From Ga0074139 sp046336825 (lineage in GTDB: Bacteria; Bdellovibrionota; Bdellovibrionia; Bdellovibrionales; Bdellovibrionaceae): a stretch of DNA of 7,503 nucleotides. Location of the stretch: the NCBI GenBank assembly GCA_046336825.1, contig JBKDFX010000014.1, forward strand, positions 1 to 7,503, in the 5' to 3' direction. Shown here piece after piece: positions 6,010 to 7,503 of this stretch. How positions within the stretch are numbered: position 1 is the first letter of the stretch; the number at the start of each line of letters is the position of its first letter. The notes under the pieces were generated by a model that searched no databases, was not told where the DNA came from, and saw only the letters and a program-made list of their open reading frames with translations. Position numbers and translations under genes: made by a program.

Positions 6010-7290
6010 GTTGGGTTTGACTCGAAAATATTGAATAGTTTCAACAGATGATTGCGGAATATGCACTCCTAATTTTTCATCATAGCTAATGTTGAGCCAT
6101 CCCAATTTATTGAACAAATCACTAAATTGAGCTCGGTTTGAAATAAGTGAAAATACTTTTAATTCATTAGTAAAAAAATCTCGCTGGGAATTAAGAGAGG
6201 GCACATCAAATTGTATGAATTCTGCATTGGGGTGAGAGGCCGCAAATTTCTCTGTTTTGCCGCCAAAGTAGGAAGCGTACACGTTTAAATTCTGCAGTCC
6301 ACAATTTCGTACAAGCAAAACTTTTCGAGCCTGAGCTGGCAATCGGGACAAAAGATTAAATTCTATATCATCACAAATCTCCCAAACATAATGATCGGCT
6401 TGAATTTGACGAAAGGCTTGGGCTGAGAGGTAACTTTGAGAAGGTACATGATAAAGAACCTTGCCATCCCAAACACCTATACTGAATTTTGAAAATCTCT
6501 TTTGCAATTGGTCTATTTGCCCCAAGGTGCCTGAAGTCATTTTATTGACCATCAATAAAAAATCAAATTTAGCACTTAGATCATAAAATTGACCTGGTTG
6601 GTTCTGAGATAATTCATTTTTAAAAGCAGCTAAAGACTCTTTCTGATTAACTAAGGACTGAAGTTGATTGAGAAGATCATAGTGATTTTTACTGGATGGG
6701 ACATGCGGGGCCTCAAGAGATAGATTTTTTAAAAGCTGAATTTTATTTTTTAGTTTTAGCTGTTCAAATGCTTTCCACCAGTAATAAGAGAAATAGGAAG
6801 TGAGGTCTCCGTAACCAACAAGTTGATTCTGTGTCCAAATTCGAACATAGAAGTCTGACAAAAATGACCTCATCTGCCCATCACTAATAAACTCTGATAG
6901 TATGGATTCGGTGATTAACCTTTTGATCGCCCAAGAATTAAGCGAATAATCATCCCAAATTTGAATTTCATTGTTTTTTTTGATTGGAACCTGTGGACGG
7001 CTGTAAAATCTAATTTGGATTTTACTTCTAGAGTCAGGCCATTGGTAAGAGAGCCAGTTCACAAATGAAAAGATTTCCTTTTCCCATAATTGTCTGTCCT
7101 GTTCAAATTTCCTAGAAAATGGGGTTGGAATACCTAACGAACATGAATTGATAATGGTCTCATCTGCGTACGTGATTCTTTCAATGTGCTTTGAAACAAA
7201 GCATTGAGACTTTTGAGCTAAAATTGAAACGAGGATGATCAAAAGACAAAAGGTAACAAAGAATAGTACTGAGGAAATTCTAGATAACAT
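6001..7290 (-). CDS. Membrane-anchored protein of unknown function (429 aa)
   Basis: I do not recognise this protein. The N-terminus has one strongly hydrophobic stretch (about residues 7-25, VLFFVTFCLLIILVSIL), either an uncleaved anchor or a signal peptide, so the rest is probably periplasmic. Cys30 and Cys50 lie close together after the anchor, and Cys306 and Cys330 form a second possible disulfide pair. The middle (about 115-235) looks helical and rich in aromatic residues (SYFSYYWWKAF at 165-175). The C-terminal part (about 236-429) alternates strands and helices (KVLLVRNCGL 323-332, AEFIQFDVPSL 356-366) and may be a separate alpha/beta domain. ITESILSEF (126-134) sits where a zinc-peptidase helix might be, but the HExxH histidines are absent. 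The ATG at 7290 has TTAGG about eight bases upstream. The gene converges on panD and overlaps its end by nine bases; coding is more AT-rich than its neighbours. Confidence 0.85.
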   Translation of the reverse strand: MLSRISSVLFFVTFCLLIILVSILAQKSQCFVSKHIERITYADETIINSCSLGIPTPFSRKFEQDRQLWEKEIFSFVNWLSYQWPDSRSKIQIRFYSRPQVPIKKNNEIQIWDDYSLNSWAIKRLITESILSEFISDGQMRSFLSDFYVRIWTQNQLVGYGDLTSYFSYYWWKAFEQLKLKNKIQLLKNLSLEAPHVPSSKNHYDLLNQLQSLVNQKESLAAFKNELSQNQPGQFYDLSAKFDFLLMVNKMTSGTLGQIDQLQKRFSKFSIGVWDGKVLYHVPSQSYLSAQAFRQIQADHYVWEICDDIEFNLLSRLPAQARKVLLVRNCGLQNLNVYASYFGGKTEKFAASHPNAEFIQFDVPSLNSQRDFFTNELKVFSLISNRAQFSDLFNKLGWLNISYDEKLGVHIPQSSVETIQYFRVKPNSL

Positions 7291-7353
7291 CAGTAACCTA
7301 ATACCAAATTTATCAAGAGTGACAAAGATAAAGTCTCGAGCCAGACTGGATGT

Positions 7354-7467
7354 ATGATTTTGAACCTACTTTTATCTATAATTCTTACAAGCCACGCCCA
7401 ACAGGCGATTCCATGTAAAACCTTGGGATTTAATATGGGAATTAATGAACCTCAAGTTACTTTGTAA
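7354..7467 (+). CDS. Short signal-peptide reading frame; small secreted peptide or broken gene front
   Basis: The ATG at 7354 opens 37 codons ending in TAA (7465-7467). Residues 1-15 (MILNLLLSIILTSHA) form a convincing signal peptide with a plausible cleavage site before QQ, leaving about 22 residues with one cysteine (C21). The upstream Shine-Dalgarno match is weak (TGGA). In the frame one base back, an open stretch runs from about 7449 to the window edge and reads SYFVKYRYRISGDCFL, which looks protein-like and could be the continuation after a frameshift near 7450-7467. So this may be a tiny exported peptide, a frameshifted pseudogene or a sequencing error in a longer secreted protein. It is divergent from the 429-aa gene, with a 63-base gap. 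Confidence 0.35.
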   Translation: MILNLLLSIILTSHAQQAIPCKTLGFNMGINEPQVTL

Positions 7468-7503
7468 AATACAGATATAGGATATCTGGTGATTGTTTTT
7501 TAT

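Noticed and set aside
6375..6420. HExxH-like metallopeptidase or other enzyme motif in the 429-aa protein
   Set aside because: I looked across the whole protein for HExxH, Ser-His-Asp spacing and nucleotide loops and found no intact set; assigning an enzyme function would be guesswork.
7298..7325. Possible minus-strand promoter TTGTCA, 16-base spacer, TATTAG before the 429-aa gene
   Set aside because: The hexamers are fair, but transcription would begin almost at the start codon and the -10 would overlap the presumed ribosome site, so it is unlikely to be the real promoter.
7472..7501. Possible terminator after the short secreted frame: CAGATAT/ATATCTG stem and TTTTTT run
   Set aside because: The stem is AT-rich with a 3-base loop, and the T run begins seven bases after it, too far for a normal intrinsic terminator. 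The region may also be coding in another frame.

Overview
The window is a roughly 40 % GC stretch of bacterial chromosome dominated by a tightly packed vitamin B5/coenzyme A operon on the + strand (about 1404-6009), flanked on both sides by minus-strand genes for exported or membrane-anchored proteins of unknown or uncertain role. Signal peptides, single N-terminal membrane anchors and good Shine-Dalgarno sites point to an ordinary bacterium, probably Gram-negative. A Bdellovibrionota-like (predatory or predator-related) proteobacterial origin is my guess from overall gene style; nothing in the sequence proves it.

Left part (1-1305, minus strand): the 5' portion of a secreted protein whose body carries a recognisable PD-(D/E)XK nuclease pattern (cut by the window edge), then a 143-base spacer with small repeats, then a 238-residue protein with one N-terminal membrane anchor and an alpha/beta-type body that I cannot name. 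A 98-base divergent control region (1306-1403) separates this from the operon.

Central operon (1404-6009, plus strand): Rossmann/DUF2520 oxidoreductase - panB - panC - coaBC - coaX - panD. All junctions overlap (14, 1, 14 and 4 bases) or are 7 bases apart, so the six genes are almost certainly co-transcribed and translationally coupled. PanB makes ketopantoate, the DUF2520 protein is the probable ketopantoate reductase (PanG type; no PanE or IlvC is present here), PanD makes beta-alanine, PanC joins the two into pantothenate, CoaX (type III kinase) phosphorylates it, and bifunctional CoaBC adds cysteine and decarboxylates to give 4'-phosphopantetheine. Only CoaD and CoaE, the last two CoA steps, are not in the window. 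Catalytic residues are intact in all the recognised enzymes; PanC is somewhat short, and CoaB keeps only the first lysine of its usual lysine-rich loop.

Right part (6001-7503): a convergent minus-strand gene, overlapping the end of panD by 9 bases, encodes a 429-residue membrane-anchored protein of unknown function. Beyond it, divergently oriented, is a very short reading frame with a convincing signal peptide that stops after 37 codons. It is either a small secreted peptide or the front of a frameshifted gene that continues past the window edge.

The most notable points are the near-complete CoA operon with a non-canonical reductase filling the ketopantoate reductase slot, and the apparently exported PD-(D/E)XK protein. 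I see no mobile elements, CRISPR arrays, tRNA or rRNA genes.
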